Source: Phycisphaerae bacterium (GTDB lineage: Bacteria; Planctomycetota; Phycisphaerae; Phycisphaerales; UBA1924). Taken from it: a DNA stretch of 64,000 bases. Within the stretch, counting starts at the first letter, position 1; the number at the start of each line of letters is the position of its first letter. Positions 26,358-35,481 of this stretch are shown one piece after another. The notes beneath the pieces were generated by a model. It did no database searches. It was not told the DNA's origin and worked only from the letters and a program-made list of their open reading frames with translations. Position numbers and translations under genes: made by a program. The stretch is taken from the NCBI GenBank assembly GCA_030426605.1, contig JAUHXM010000002.1, positions 1 to 64,000 on the forward strand, read 5' to 3'.

Positions 26358-27608
26358 ATCCACAAGGATTATCGGACGCTCGAAGGTCACCCGGTCGTGG
26401 ACGGGCCCGTTCTCGCCGGGCAGGACGGCGAGCGTGATCGCGTCCGAATCTTCCGGCACCTGCACAAGCAGCTCGCGCGACGCGTCCGACGCGGTCAGCC
26501 GCGTGCGGTGGAGCTCGACCGGCCCACCGCTGGTGTCGGCGGTGATGACGACCTCGCAGTCCGCGAAGACGCCGGGCACGTCGCCGAGCGTGGCGCGGGC
26601 GGCGAACCGCGACGTCCCCTCGGGCAGCGCCCACGTCGCGCGCAGCGGGCCCGGGAAGACGACCGACGAGAACGCGTGGGACGGGTGCCCGATCGTCTCG
26701 GGCGCGGGCGACCATCGGCGGTCGCCCGTCGGCGCGTACAACGGCAGGCTCAGCGACGCGAGCGGGCGCGCCCCGCCCGACGCGGGCGTGATGCTCAGGA
26801 TCGACTCGAGCGGCGTCTGGACCGTCGCGCGATCGCTTGATGACTCCGAATCCGCCGGGACGCCGCTCGAACCGAGCGCGAGCGTGAGGCGCACGGTCTG
26901 GTTGAGGGCCGTGCTCATCTCTGAGACGCCCAGCACCGCGCCGTGCTCGAGGGCGACCAGCGTCGTCCGCGGGCGCTCGGGCGGGTTCGCGAGCGCGACG
27001 TGCGCGACATCGGCGAGCGCGAGCCGCACGATCCCCGCGTCGGTCTCCATCTCCAGGCGCGGCTGTACGGCGAGGACGTACCCCGCGACCAGATCACCGT
27101 TCCGCAAGAGCGCCGTGTCGTCGCCCGCCGCGGGCGCGGGTTCGGTCTCCGACCGCATCAGCAGCAGGTGCGCGAGCCGATCGAGCGGCACGCCCACGGC
27201 GTTCGCGCCCGGGAGTTCGACGAACGCCGCGTCCTCGACGGGCTCGGGCGAGACGAGGTCCACCCCCGCGACGGGCAGGTGCCCGAGCACGCGTTGCCCG
27301 TCCACGAGCGTCGCGATCACGGGCACGCGCGTCCGCCCCGGCTCCTCGAGCCACGCCATCGGGTCCGACGCGTCCCCCCCGATCGGGAGGATCGCCGCGA
27401 CGTCCGCCAGCGGGACCGGCTCGGTCGAGCCGTCCGGGTGGGCGAGTTCGATGCGGTCCGTGCTGATCGCCGCGATCGTCACCTCACGGGGCACGAGCGT
27501 GTGGTCGATGAGCACCCGCCGGATCGGGGCCGCTTGCGAGAGCCCCGCCGCGAGCGCGAGCACCGCGCACGCGGATCGAAGGGCCCAGGCTGGAGCGGCG
27601 AACGTCAC
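26355..27608 (-). CDS. Secreted NPCBM-like domain protein
   Basis: Signal peptide; C-terminal SSVVFPGPLRATWALPEGTSRFAARATLGD...DCEVVITADTSGGPVELHRTRL resembles NPCBM/NEW2 folds. Confidence 0.6.
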   Translation of the reverse strand: MTFAAPAWALRSACAVLALAAGLSQAAPIRRVLIDHTLVPREVTIAAISTDRIELAHPDGSTEPVPLADVAAILPIGGDASDPMAWLEEPGRTRVPVIATLVDGQRVLGHLPVAGVDLVSPEPVEDAAFVELPGANAVGVPLDRLAHLLLMRSETEPAPAAGDDTALLRNGDLVAGYVLAVQPRLEMETDAGIVRLALADVAHVALANPPERPRTTLVALEHGAVLGVSEMSTALNQTVRLTLALGSSGVPADSESSSDRATVQTPLESILSITPASGGARPLASLSLPLYAPTGDRRWSPAPETIGHPSHAFSSVVFPGPLRATWALPEGTSRFAARATLGDVPGVFADCEVVITADTSGGPVELHRTRLTASDASRELLVQVPEDSDAITLAVLPGENGPVHDRVTFERPIILVD

Positions 27609-27627
27609 GGGTGCTCCCTCGGTCGGA

Positions 27628-28686
27628 TCACTTCTGGAAGATCGGTAAATAGCGCTTGGGCATCTGAAGCACGATCAGCGCCATCGCGGTGCCGTACGAC
27701 GGCCCGACGGACGCGTCGTCCCACGAACCGTCCGGGCGCTGCGATGCGAGCAGTTCTTCTCGGACCGCCGGCCACCATTGCGCCCAGTGGTCTTCGCCCG
27801 CGAGGTACATCGCCTGCACGGCGTAGTAGTGCCCGTAGAAGTAGTGCGCCCGGCTCGGGCGCGCCCGCCCGGGCATGGCGGCCTCTTCGAGATACTCAAG
27901 GCCCTTGTCGATCGCCTCGTCCTCGTAGATGCCCGCGTAGAACAGGCTCGCCACGCCCGCGGCGGACCGGGGCCAGGCGCTCACGCCCGTCTCGATCTGA
28001 TACTTGAACCCACCGTCCGGGTTCTGGCACAGGCGGACGTATTCGACCGCGTCGTCGATGACTTGCTTCGAGACCTCGATCCCCGCGTTGCGGGCGCTGC
28101 GGAGGGCCATGATCTGGCAGATGGTGACCGAGACGTCCGCGTCGTAGGGCACGGGGTTGTACCGCCAGCCGCCCTCATCGTTCTGGGTGCGCTCGATGAG
28201 GCGGATCGCGCGGACGAGCACGCTGTGGATGCGGCGCGAGCGTTCGGTGTCCGCCCCGCCCATCGTCATGCCGTACGCCTCGCCGACGAAGAGCGTCGCG
28301 AAGCCGTGCCCGTACATGGGCCCGTTGGACGCCTCGGCGGCGATCAGCCCGTTTTCGGCGGCGGAATCGAGGACGAACTCGAGCCCGCGGTCGATGATGT
28401 CGCCGTACTCGCCGCGCCCGGGGACGTGCCCATCGGCCATCAGGGCGAGGCAGGCCAGCGACGTGATCGCGACGTTCTTCCCGAAACGCCCGCCGGAGAA
28501 CGAGCCGTCCTCTTCCTGTGACAGGGCCAGGTGCGCCATGCCGCGCTGGACGGCCACGTCCAATTCGGGCGTGATCTCGTCCTCGAGTGCGTTGTTCTGC
28601 GCGCCGCGGACGGGTTCGTCCTGCGCCATCGCGGGCGCACCGAGGGTGGAGACGATCGCAAGAGACGCGAGGATCGTGCGGTTCAT
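27628..28686 (-). CDS. Secreted prenyltransferase/squalene-oxidase-repeat protein
   Basis: QRGMAHLALSQEEDGSFSGG, TQNDEGGWRYNP, CQNPDGGFKYQ, SQRPDGSWDDA repeats. Confidence 0.8.
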   Translation of the reverse strand: MNRTILASLAIVSTLGAPAMAQDEPVRGAQNNALEDEITPELDVAVQRGMAHLALSQEEDGSFSGGRFGKNVAITSLACLALMADGHVPGRGEYGDIIDRGLEFVLDSAAENGLIAAEASNGPMYGHGFATLFVGEAYGMTMGGADTERSRRIHSVLVRAIRLIERTQNDEGGWRYNPVPYDADVSVTICQIMALRSARNAGIEVSKQVIDDAVEYVRLCQNPDGGFKYQIETGVSAWPRSAAGVASLFYAGIYEDEAIDKGLEYLEEAAMPGRARPSRAHYFYGHYYAVQAMYLAGEDHWAQWWPAVREELLASQRPDGSWDDASVGPSYGTAMALIVLQMPKRYLPIFQK

Positions 28687-29354
28687 CGCGACTCCTCCTC
28701 GGCGAGCCGACGGTAGTACGACTCCGTCGCCCGCTCGTACAGCGAGCTGTACCGGTCGCTCAGGCCCTGCGTCAGCGCGTTCCTCAGCCGCTCGGGCAAC
28801 GCCCCCCACGCGGCGCCCGTCGCGGCTTGTCCGGCGCGCATCTCCACGCCCGATGCCTCGCCCGGCATCTGTGTGTCCTGCGCCGCGTCGGACGCGGGTG
28901 CCTGGCTCTCCTGCCGCTGCGCCTGGGGCTGGCTCGGTTGCTGCTGCTGTTCCTGCTGCTGCGAGGAAGACGACGAGGAGGACGACTGCTGCTGTTGCTG
29001 CTGCTGCTTCGCCGCGGCGATGATCTGGTCGAGCAGCGAGACGACACGCTCCTGCTGACGCTGCGTCGTGATGGAGACGTCGCTCGTCGCGCGCATGCGC
29101 GTGGCGATCTCGTCCATCAACGCCGCCGCCTGATCAAGCTGCTCGCCGATCTCCTTTGCGCCAAGCTGGCGGTCGAGTTCCGCCTGGTCCGCGTCCGCCC
29201 TGGTGTCGGTCTCCGCGGCGTCCTCGAGCCCGAGCAGCTCGTCGAGCGAGGGCGGCGTCGCGGGCTCGACGTCCTGGGCGCGCACGCCGAGAGCGGCCCC
29301 GCCGATCATCAGACTGGTCAACATCGCTCGGAGCACGCCCAAGTCTCGCATCAA
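28683..29354 (-). CDS. Secreted Gln/Ser-rich protein of the MoxR-type locus
   Basis: Signal peptide; [24 protein letters not shown] low-complexity tract; ATGA-type overlap with neighbours. Confidence 0.65.
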   Translation of the reverse strand: MMRDLGVLRAMLTSLMIGGAALGVRAQDVEPATPPSLDELLGLEDAAETDTRADADQAELDRQLGAKEIGEQLDQAAALMDEIATRMRATSDVSITTQRQQERVVSLLDQIIAAAKQQQQQQQSSSSSSSSQQQEQQQQPSQPQAQRQESQAPASDAAQDTQMPGEASGVEMRAGQAATGAAWGALPERLRNALTQGLSDRYSSLYERATESYYRRLAEEESR

Positions 29355-32300
29355 CCGTCCTCCTCGGGCAAGGGTGCCGGCTCGATCGGGGCAGACGACC
29401 CCGATTCTGAACCCTCGGCGGGGTCCGGTTGTTCGTTCTCGGGCGTGGAATCGATCTCGGGCATCCCCTCACGCCGGAGTGCGTCGATCAGCTCCGTCGC
29501 GTGCCGGGCGAGATCGGTCTGCAGCTCCGCGACGTCCGCGAGGTCGGCGGGGGTGGGGGGATCGGGCGATTCGTCGAGTGAGCGCGTCAGCGTCATCGCC
29601 TGCTCCTGCATCGCGCGGAGCACGAGCAACTCGGCGACCGGCGGCACGAGCGGCTGTGGCTCGCCACCCTCCCCGTTCTGCCCGCCCTGCCCGCCGGTGG
29701 ACGCCTGCCCGCCCGAATCGAACGGCTGGTCGGAGGGCTCGGGCCCCGCCAGCGCCTGCACGAGACTCGCGAGCAGCGCCACGGCGTCCGCCTGCTGGCG
29801 GGCCGTGCGCGCGTCGGGCGTGCCCGCGCTGAGCGCCGTGCCCGCGTCGGACATCAGGTGCTCGAGCCGGCGGTGCGCAAAGGCGAAGACCTTGGCTTCC
29901 GCGAGCTCCTCGGCCATCGTCGTGATCTCGGCGACGCGTTGGCGGAGCTCGTCCTGCCGCGCGCCCAACCCACGTGATGTCGCCCGCTCGCGGCGTGAGA
30001 GCCGCTTGCCGAAAAGGGGCGTTGTCTCGTCCGCGAGGGCCGCCTGCTCTTCGAGCGCCGCGCGGTACGCCTGGCGCACCTCGCGGCGGACGCGGTCCGC
30101 CTCGGCCTGCTCGGCGTCGTCAAGCTGCTGCTGAGCTTCGTCGAGCGCGCGCCGCAGCGCGAGCAGGCTCGCCCGCTCGCGCCGGTCGATCTCCTGCGGG
30201 TTCGCCGACGATCGGATCAGCCCGATCGCCTCGCCCTGCGCGGACGCCGCACGCCCCAGCAGATCGGACACGGGCGCGAACGACGGCTCGGCCGCCGCCT
30301 CGGTGCGCACCGCGAGGGTGTTGCGGTTCAGCTCGATCATGCCCCGGTCGAGCGTGTTGACGGGTTCGCCCGATTCCAGCCGTTGGAGCTCGCGTTCCTG
30401 GCGGCGCACGAGCGACTCGATCGATTGCACGAGCGACGCGAGCTGCCGCCGCAGCGCGGCGTCGCGGGCCCGGTCCGCCTGGTCGAGCTGCTCAAGAACC
30501 TCTTCGAGCGCCTCGATCGCCTCTTCCTGCTGTTCCTGGGCGCGCCCGGTCTGGTTCTGCGAGAGCTGCTCGGCGGCGTCGTCGAGCTGCTCGGCGAGCT
30601 GGGCCTGGCGCGCCCGCGACGCCGCGGCGGACATCGCCGCTGCCTGCGCCGGGTCGTCCTCCGCCAGCTGCTCGGCCCGCTCACTCATCTCATCGATCGC
30701 GGCCTGCGCCTGCTCCGCCGCCTCGCGCTGACGCTGCGTGATGCGGTTCAACGCCGCCCGCTCGGCGTTGCTCAGCTCGTCGAGCGACTTGCCAACCGTT
30801 GCCGCCCGCTGCGCGGCCGTCGCGTCACGCAGGCGCTCCTGCTCGGCCAGCAACCGCTCGAACGACCGGCGCACGAGCCACCCGTCCTCGCCGCGGTCGA
30901 GCAGCTCGGCGAGTCGCCCGAGGTTGTCGCGGACGGACCGGCGGGCGTCCTCCGCGTCCTGCTGCGCGTCTCGCTGCTCGTCGGACTGGGGCGCCGCGTT
31001 CTGGGCGCGCCCCTGAGCCACCGCCGCGTCGTCCGACGCCGCCCGCGCCGCATCGAGCAACGCCTCGGCGTCGCCGAGCAACCCGCGCAGCGAGGGGTCT
31101 TCCAACGCATTGCGGTCCTGCCGAGCCCGGAGCCGCTCGATGAGCCGGCGTTGCGACTCGATCCGGTCGGACAGCGACTCCTGCCGCTCCGAGATCGGCG
31201 GCGTGCGGTCCTCGCCGTCCGCGGCCATGGCTTCGAGCTCGCGCTGCTCGTCATCCAGCCGCACGATTGTTCGGCGGAGACCGGAAAGCTCGCCGCGGAT
31301 CTGCTCGCTCAGGTCTTCCGCCGCGATCACGCGTAGCACGCGCGGGCGCGACCGCGTCGCGTCGCGTTCGCCCGTTGCGCTGCCGAAGGTGTCCGTGACG
31401 AGCGCCACGAGGTGGACCTCGTCGCCCGGGTTCAGCTCCAGCGCCGCGAGTTCGAGTGTCACGACCGCCTCGGCGCGCCCGGGCGATCCCGCGTGGGCCT
31501 CGTCAACGATCAACACGGTTTCGCCGGGCTCGGGCGGGGCACCCTCGGACGCCGCCGGCGGGCGGGCAACCACGCGCTCGATCGCGATCCGCGACACGCC
31601 CAGATCGTCACGCCCTTCCGCCTCGACTCGGATCGTCGCGCCGGCCAGCACCGCCTCGTCGTGGGCGGGTGTCGTGATCGCGGCGTCCGGCGCGGCGTCG
31701 GGCACGACGTCGATCGAGATCGTGATCGGCTCGCGCGGCTCAATCCCGTACGCGTCGAGCACTTCGAGGCGAACCGTCGCGCTCTGCACGATCGACGCGG
31801 CCAGTCGGAGCGCATCGTCCCCGGGCTCGAACGCCGCGGGCCCGTCCGACGCCTCGTCGAGCGATCGGATCCACCCAGGGCGCTCGCCCAGCGGGAGTTC
31901 CTTGTTGAACGCCGCGTCGATCCGCACGCGTGACCCCGCGAGCACCGGGCCCACGCCCACCGCGGGCGTGCCCTCGAATACCTCGGGCCCGCTCACAAGC
32001 CCGGCCGCCGCGACGCCCGGGGCCGCGTACTCCGGCGGCGTGACGGAGATTAACGCGCGCGTCAGCTCGGGCGGGTCCACTAGGCGCACGCGCGCCGTGT
32101 CCGTCCGGTCGTCGCTCGACGTGAGCCAGTATTCGAGAAACACATCGTCACGCCCGATGTCGTCACCCACGAGCGACGCGGGCTCGATAAGGCGCTCGAA
32201 GAGCGTCCCGTAGGTCGGCTCTGTCGCGTCGGGATCGTCGGCGATCTGCTCGAAGCGCCCCTGGTCCGCGAGGGTGACGCGCTGCACCGGGCCCGGGCGG

Positions 32301-33046
32301 GCGAGCAGCCCCTCGCCGCGCACGATCCGGTAGTGCGCCTCGACCATGCCCGCGTCCTGCCCGGGGTCACGCAGCACCGCGGCGCGGACGGGCAGCGCCG
32401 TGTCCGTCGGGTGCACCGACAGGCGCGTCATGTCCATCACCGGGAACCGGCGCGGCCACTGGGCGTCGGACCAGGGCATCGTCAGTCGCACGAGCGCCGT
32501 CCGCGTCGATCCGGGCCACTGCACCGCGATCACGCCCGCGAACAACGCGAGCGCACCGACGAGGATCCCCGCCCGCGCCCACTCGCGCCAGCGCACCGCG
32601 CGCCGCAGCGCCGACCGGTCGAAACGCCCCAACGCGTCCGTGATGCCCCGGAGACGTAGATCGGACGCGAGCTCCGGCTCGGGTGTCGGCGGTCGCTCGC
32701 GCGCCAGATCGACGCCCGACGCCGCCCGCCGGCTCTCGCTCGGCTCGCCAGCGGCGCGCAACGCAAGCGTGGTCAGCGAGGGGTGGAACCGCATCGCCGG
32801 CACGAGCTCGCGCCGCGTGAACCACACGAGCCCCGCGATCGCGACGAGCAGCCCGATCCACCGCACGCCGGCCGGCGGGCGCAGAACGAAGTCCAGCACG
32901 CCGCCCACGATCAGGGCGCCGAGCACGCCCGCGATGATCAGGAACGCCGCCCGCGAGATCAGCAGCGTCCGGAGCGTTCGGCGGAGCCCGCGCAGCGCCT
33001 CGATCGGGCCCTTCGCCTGGCTCGGGATGGTCCGGGTTCGGGTCAT
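29351..33046 (-). CDS. Large membrane-anchored coiled-coil protein of the MoxR-type locus
   Basis: Two N-terminal TM helices, beta-rich ectodomain, then long Gln/Glu/Arg coiled coil; same-strand cluster. Confidence 0.7.
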   Translation of the reverse strand: MTRTRTIPSQAKGPIEALRGLRRTLRTLLISRAAFLIIAGVLGALIVGGVLDFVLRPPAGVRWIGLLVAIAGLVWFTRRELVPAMRFHPSLTTLALRAAGEPSESRRAASGVDLARERPPTPEPELASDLRLRGITDALGRFDRSALRRAVRWREWARAGILVGALALFAGVIAVQWPGSTRTALVRLTMPWSDAQWPRRFPVMDMTRLSVHPTDTALPVRAAVLRDPGQDAGMVEAHYRIVRGEGLLARPGPVQRVTLADQGRFEQIADDPDATEPTYGTLFERLIEPASLVGDDIGRDDVFLEYWLTSSDDRTDTARVRLVDPPELTRALISVTPPEYAAPGVAAAGLVSGPEVFEGTPAVGVGPVLAGSRVRIDAAFNKELPLGERPGWIRSLDEASDGPAAFEPGDDALRLAASIVQSATVRLEVLDAYGIEPREPITISIDVVPDAAPDAAITTPAHDEAVLAGATIRVEAEGRDDLGVSRIAIERVVARPPAASEGAPPEPGETVLIVDEAHAGSPGRAEAVVTLELAALELNPGDEVHLVALVTDTFGSATGERDATRSRPRVLRVIAAEDLSEQIRGELSGLRRTIVRLDDEQRELEAMAADGEDRTPPISERQESLSDRIESQRRLIERLRARQDRNALEDPSLRGLLGDAEALLDAARAASDDAAVAQGRAQNAAPQSDEQRDAQQDAEDARRSVRDNLGRLAELLDRGEDGWLVRRSFERLLAEQERLRDATAAQRAATVGKSLDELSNAERAALNRITQRQREAAEQAQAAIDEMSERAEQLAEDDPAQAAAMSAAASRARQAQLAEQLDDAAEQLSQNQTGRAQEQQEEAIEALEEVLEQLDQADRARDAALRRQLASLVQSIESLVRRQERELQRLESGEPVNTLDRGMIELNRNTLAVRTEAAAEPSFAPVSDLLGRAASAQGEAIGLIRSSANPQEIDRRERASLLALRRALDEAQQQLDDAEQAEADRVRREVRQAYRAALEEQAALADETTPLFGKRLSRRERATSRGLGARQDELRQRVAEITTMAEELAEAKVFAFAHRRLEHLMSDAGTALSAGTPDARTARQQADAVALLASLVQALAGPEPSDQPFDSGGQASTGGQGGQNGEGGEPQPLVPPVAELLVLRAMQEQAMTLTRSLDESPDPPTPADLADVAELQTDLARHATELIDALRREGMPEIDSTPENEQPDPAEGSESGSSAPIEPAPLPEEDG

Positions 33047-33126
33047 CGCGCGGGTCTGATTCCTACCGGCGTCCCCATAGAAAGGTTCGTGCGGGACGCC
33101 CGTTCCGGTTGCCTCGCGGGCACACG

Positions 33127-35481
33127 TTACGCCAAATGGTTCAATCGGCGTCCGATCCACTCCATCGTCAGCAGCACCAGCAACAACACCAGCACCACCG
33201 GGCGGTCCCACAGCGTCGCCCGCTCCGGCTCGCCCCGGATCACCAGCTCTCGGTTGGGCAGGCGATCGGGCAGCGACGTGAGATCACCGAGCCCGACCAC
33301 CGCGCCGTTCGTCCGCCGGGCGAGGTCCGCGAGCAGGGCGTGGTCCGTCTCCGGGTGCCGGCGCTCGTCGTCGGGCCACGCGACGCTGACGGGCGCGGCA
33401 AGGTCGTACGCCGCCAGCAGCGGCTCGGTGATCCGCACCACGTACGACCCGGGCTCGTCGGCGCCCCACGTGCCGGCGTACCGCGCCCGCACGCCAGATT
33501 CGTCCGAACGCGTCAGCTGCACCCGCACGGGCGGCGCGCCCGGGCGTGTGACGTCGGCACGCACCGTCTGCGGCGCCGAATCCACCAGCTCCTGGTCCAA
33601 CAGATCCACGCGGATCTGCACCGGCGCGCCCACAAGCGCATCGTCGGGCGTCGCGCTGAGCGTCGCGTTCGCGTCCGCCTGCCCGAGGCTCGACCGCCCG
33701 AGCTGGCGGATCAGCGGCAGCCAGAACCGCTCGGGCAAATCTTCGCCGCGCCCGTACCGCCAACGCCAGATCTCGTCCGTTCCGACGTACGCCACCGCGC
33801 CCGCCCCGAATCGCATCGACAGCACCAATGGCAGCCCGGCACGCTCGGGGTCCGCCCGGCGCGCCGCGTCGGCCTCCGGGACCGCCCACGCGAGGACCTC
33901 CGCCGTGGGCTTCACACGATCACGCTCAATCCGCTGCGCCCAGCGCAGGCGCGACCACCCCGTGCTCGGGTCCGAAAGCCGCGCCGGCCACCCGCCCGCG
34001 CTGTCGTCCAGCGCGAGCAGCCCGAGGCGCTCCGCGCCGTCCGCCCGCGCGAGGACGACGGGCCCGTCCCACGCGGGCAGCCCCGCACGCCCCTGCGACA
34101 CCGCGACCGGCAGCAGGTCCGCCAGCGGCGTCCCCGCCCACGCCCCGGGCGTCGCGCCCTCGCCCGCGATCCACAACAGCCCCGCCCCGCGCTCCGCGAC
34201 GTGCTCGCGCACCTGCTCGAGCTGCTCCGTCGCGAGCAGGTCCGGGCGAACATCCCCGATCACGATGACGTCGTACTCGGACCACTCGCCCGGCGACGCG
34301 GGCACGCTGTCGATCAGCACGTCGCCCTCCTGCAGATACCGCCGGGCCGACGACAGCAGCAGGTTCGACGACGCGATGGACTCCTCGCGCAGCACCAGGT
34401 TCTTGAGGTACCGTTGCTCCCAGCGTGGGTAGCCGTCCAGGTACAGCAGCCGGAGCGGGCGATCGACGAGCTCAAGATCCACGTCCATCGCGTTGTTGTC
34501 GTCGATCAGGTCCGCCCCGCCCGGGCGCACGCGCACGCTCCACCCCGCCGAGCCCGCGTCCGCACGCCCCGAGCGCAGCGTGAGCTCCAGCGCCGAATCA
34601 CCGTCCGCCGGCGCGTCAACCGGGACCGCGTCCAGCACGGCACCGGACGCGCGGTCGATCAACTCCGCGACGGCGCCCTCGAACGCGTCCGAGCCCGACC
34701 CGCCGCGCGCTTCGAGTCGCACACGCACGGGCACCCGGTCGTCCACGAACGCGCGCGTGGGAGCGTCCACCCGCACCACCGCGAGGTCCGACGCCGGCTC
34801 GTCCGACCCGACGGGCACGGTGAACACGGGCACGCGGTCGCCAACCAACCGGCGCACCGTGGTGCGTTCCGGCGTGTCGATCGAGCGCCCGTCGCTGATC
34901 ACCACGACGCCCGAGAGCGGCGCGCCCGCGGCCTGGCGGATCGCGTCCTCCAGTGCCGCGCCGATCGCGGTCCGCCGGCCCTCGGCGGCACCGAGATCCG
35001 CCGGGACACCGCCCTCGCCCACGCCCCGCGCACGTCCGTCGAAGGCGTGCCAGATCACGCGTTTGTCCGCCGCCAGCGAATCCCATGACGCGGCGCTCGC
35101 GTCGAGCGCGTCGAGCACCGCCCGGTCGCGAGTCACCGGCGCGCCGGCCTCGCCCGCGTCGGGCAGCGTCATCGACGCCGACCGGTCCACCAGCACGATC
35201 ACGGCATCCTGCTGCGATGACACCCGCTCACGCTCCAGCCGGGGACCGCAGAGAAGCACGACGATCAACACCAACGCGAGCGCGCGGAGCACACCCAGCG
35301 CCGCGCGCGACCGGCGCGATCCGGTGAGCCCGCGGTAGCTCCACAGCGCCACAACACCCGCGCCCGCCGCGACGAGCGCCCACGCCCACGCCGCCAGCGG
35401 GCGCTCCCACCCGAACGCCGACCCGGGCGAGCCGAACCCGAGCCCGTCGAGCCCGAACACCGTGTTCAGCAGCTCGTTCAC
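33127..35481 (-). CDS. VWA-domain / glutamine-amidotransferase-like membrane protein
   Basis: VIVLVDRSASMTLPDAG (MIDAS-type DxSxS); N- and C-terminal TM helices; GTG start overlapping the preceding gene. Confidence 0.75.
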   Translation of the reverse strand: MNELLNTVFGLDGLGFGSPGSAFGWERPLAAWAWALVAAGAGVVALWSYRGLTGSRRSRAALGVLRALALVLIVVLLCGPRLERERVSSQQDAVIVLVDRSASMTLPDAGEAGAPVTRDRAVLDALDASAASWDSLAADKRVIWHAFDGRARGVGEGGVPADLGAAEGRRTAIGAALEDAIRQAAGAPLSGVVVISDGRSIDTPERTTVRRLVGDRVPVFTVPVGSDEPASDLAVVRVDAPTRAFVDDRVPVRVRLEARGGSGSDAFEGAVAELIDRASGAVLDAVPVDAPADGDSALELTLRSGRADAGSAGWSVRVRPGGADLIDDNNAMDVDLELVDRPLRLLYLDGYPRWEQRYLKNLVLREESIASSNLLLSSARRYLQEGDVLIDSVPASPGEWSEYDVIVIGDVRPDLLATEQLEQVREHVAERGAGLLWIAGEGATPGAWAGTPLADLLPVAVSQGRAGLPAWDGPVVLARADGAERLGLLALDDSAGGWPARLSDPSTGWSRLRWAQRIERDRVKPTAEVLAWAVPEADAARRADPERAGLPLVLSMRFGAGAVAYVGTDEIWRWRYGRGEDLPERFWLPLIRQLGRSSLGQADANATLSATPDDALVGAPVQIRVDLLDQELVDSAPQTVRADVTRPGAPPVRVQLTRSDESGVRARYAGTWGADEPGSYVVRITEPLLAAYDLAAPVSVAWPDDERRHPETDHALLADLARRTNGAVVGLGDLTSLPDRLPNRELVIRGEPERATLWDRPVVLVLLLVLLTMEWIGRRLNHLA

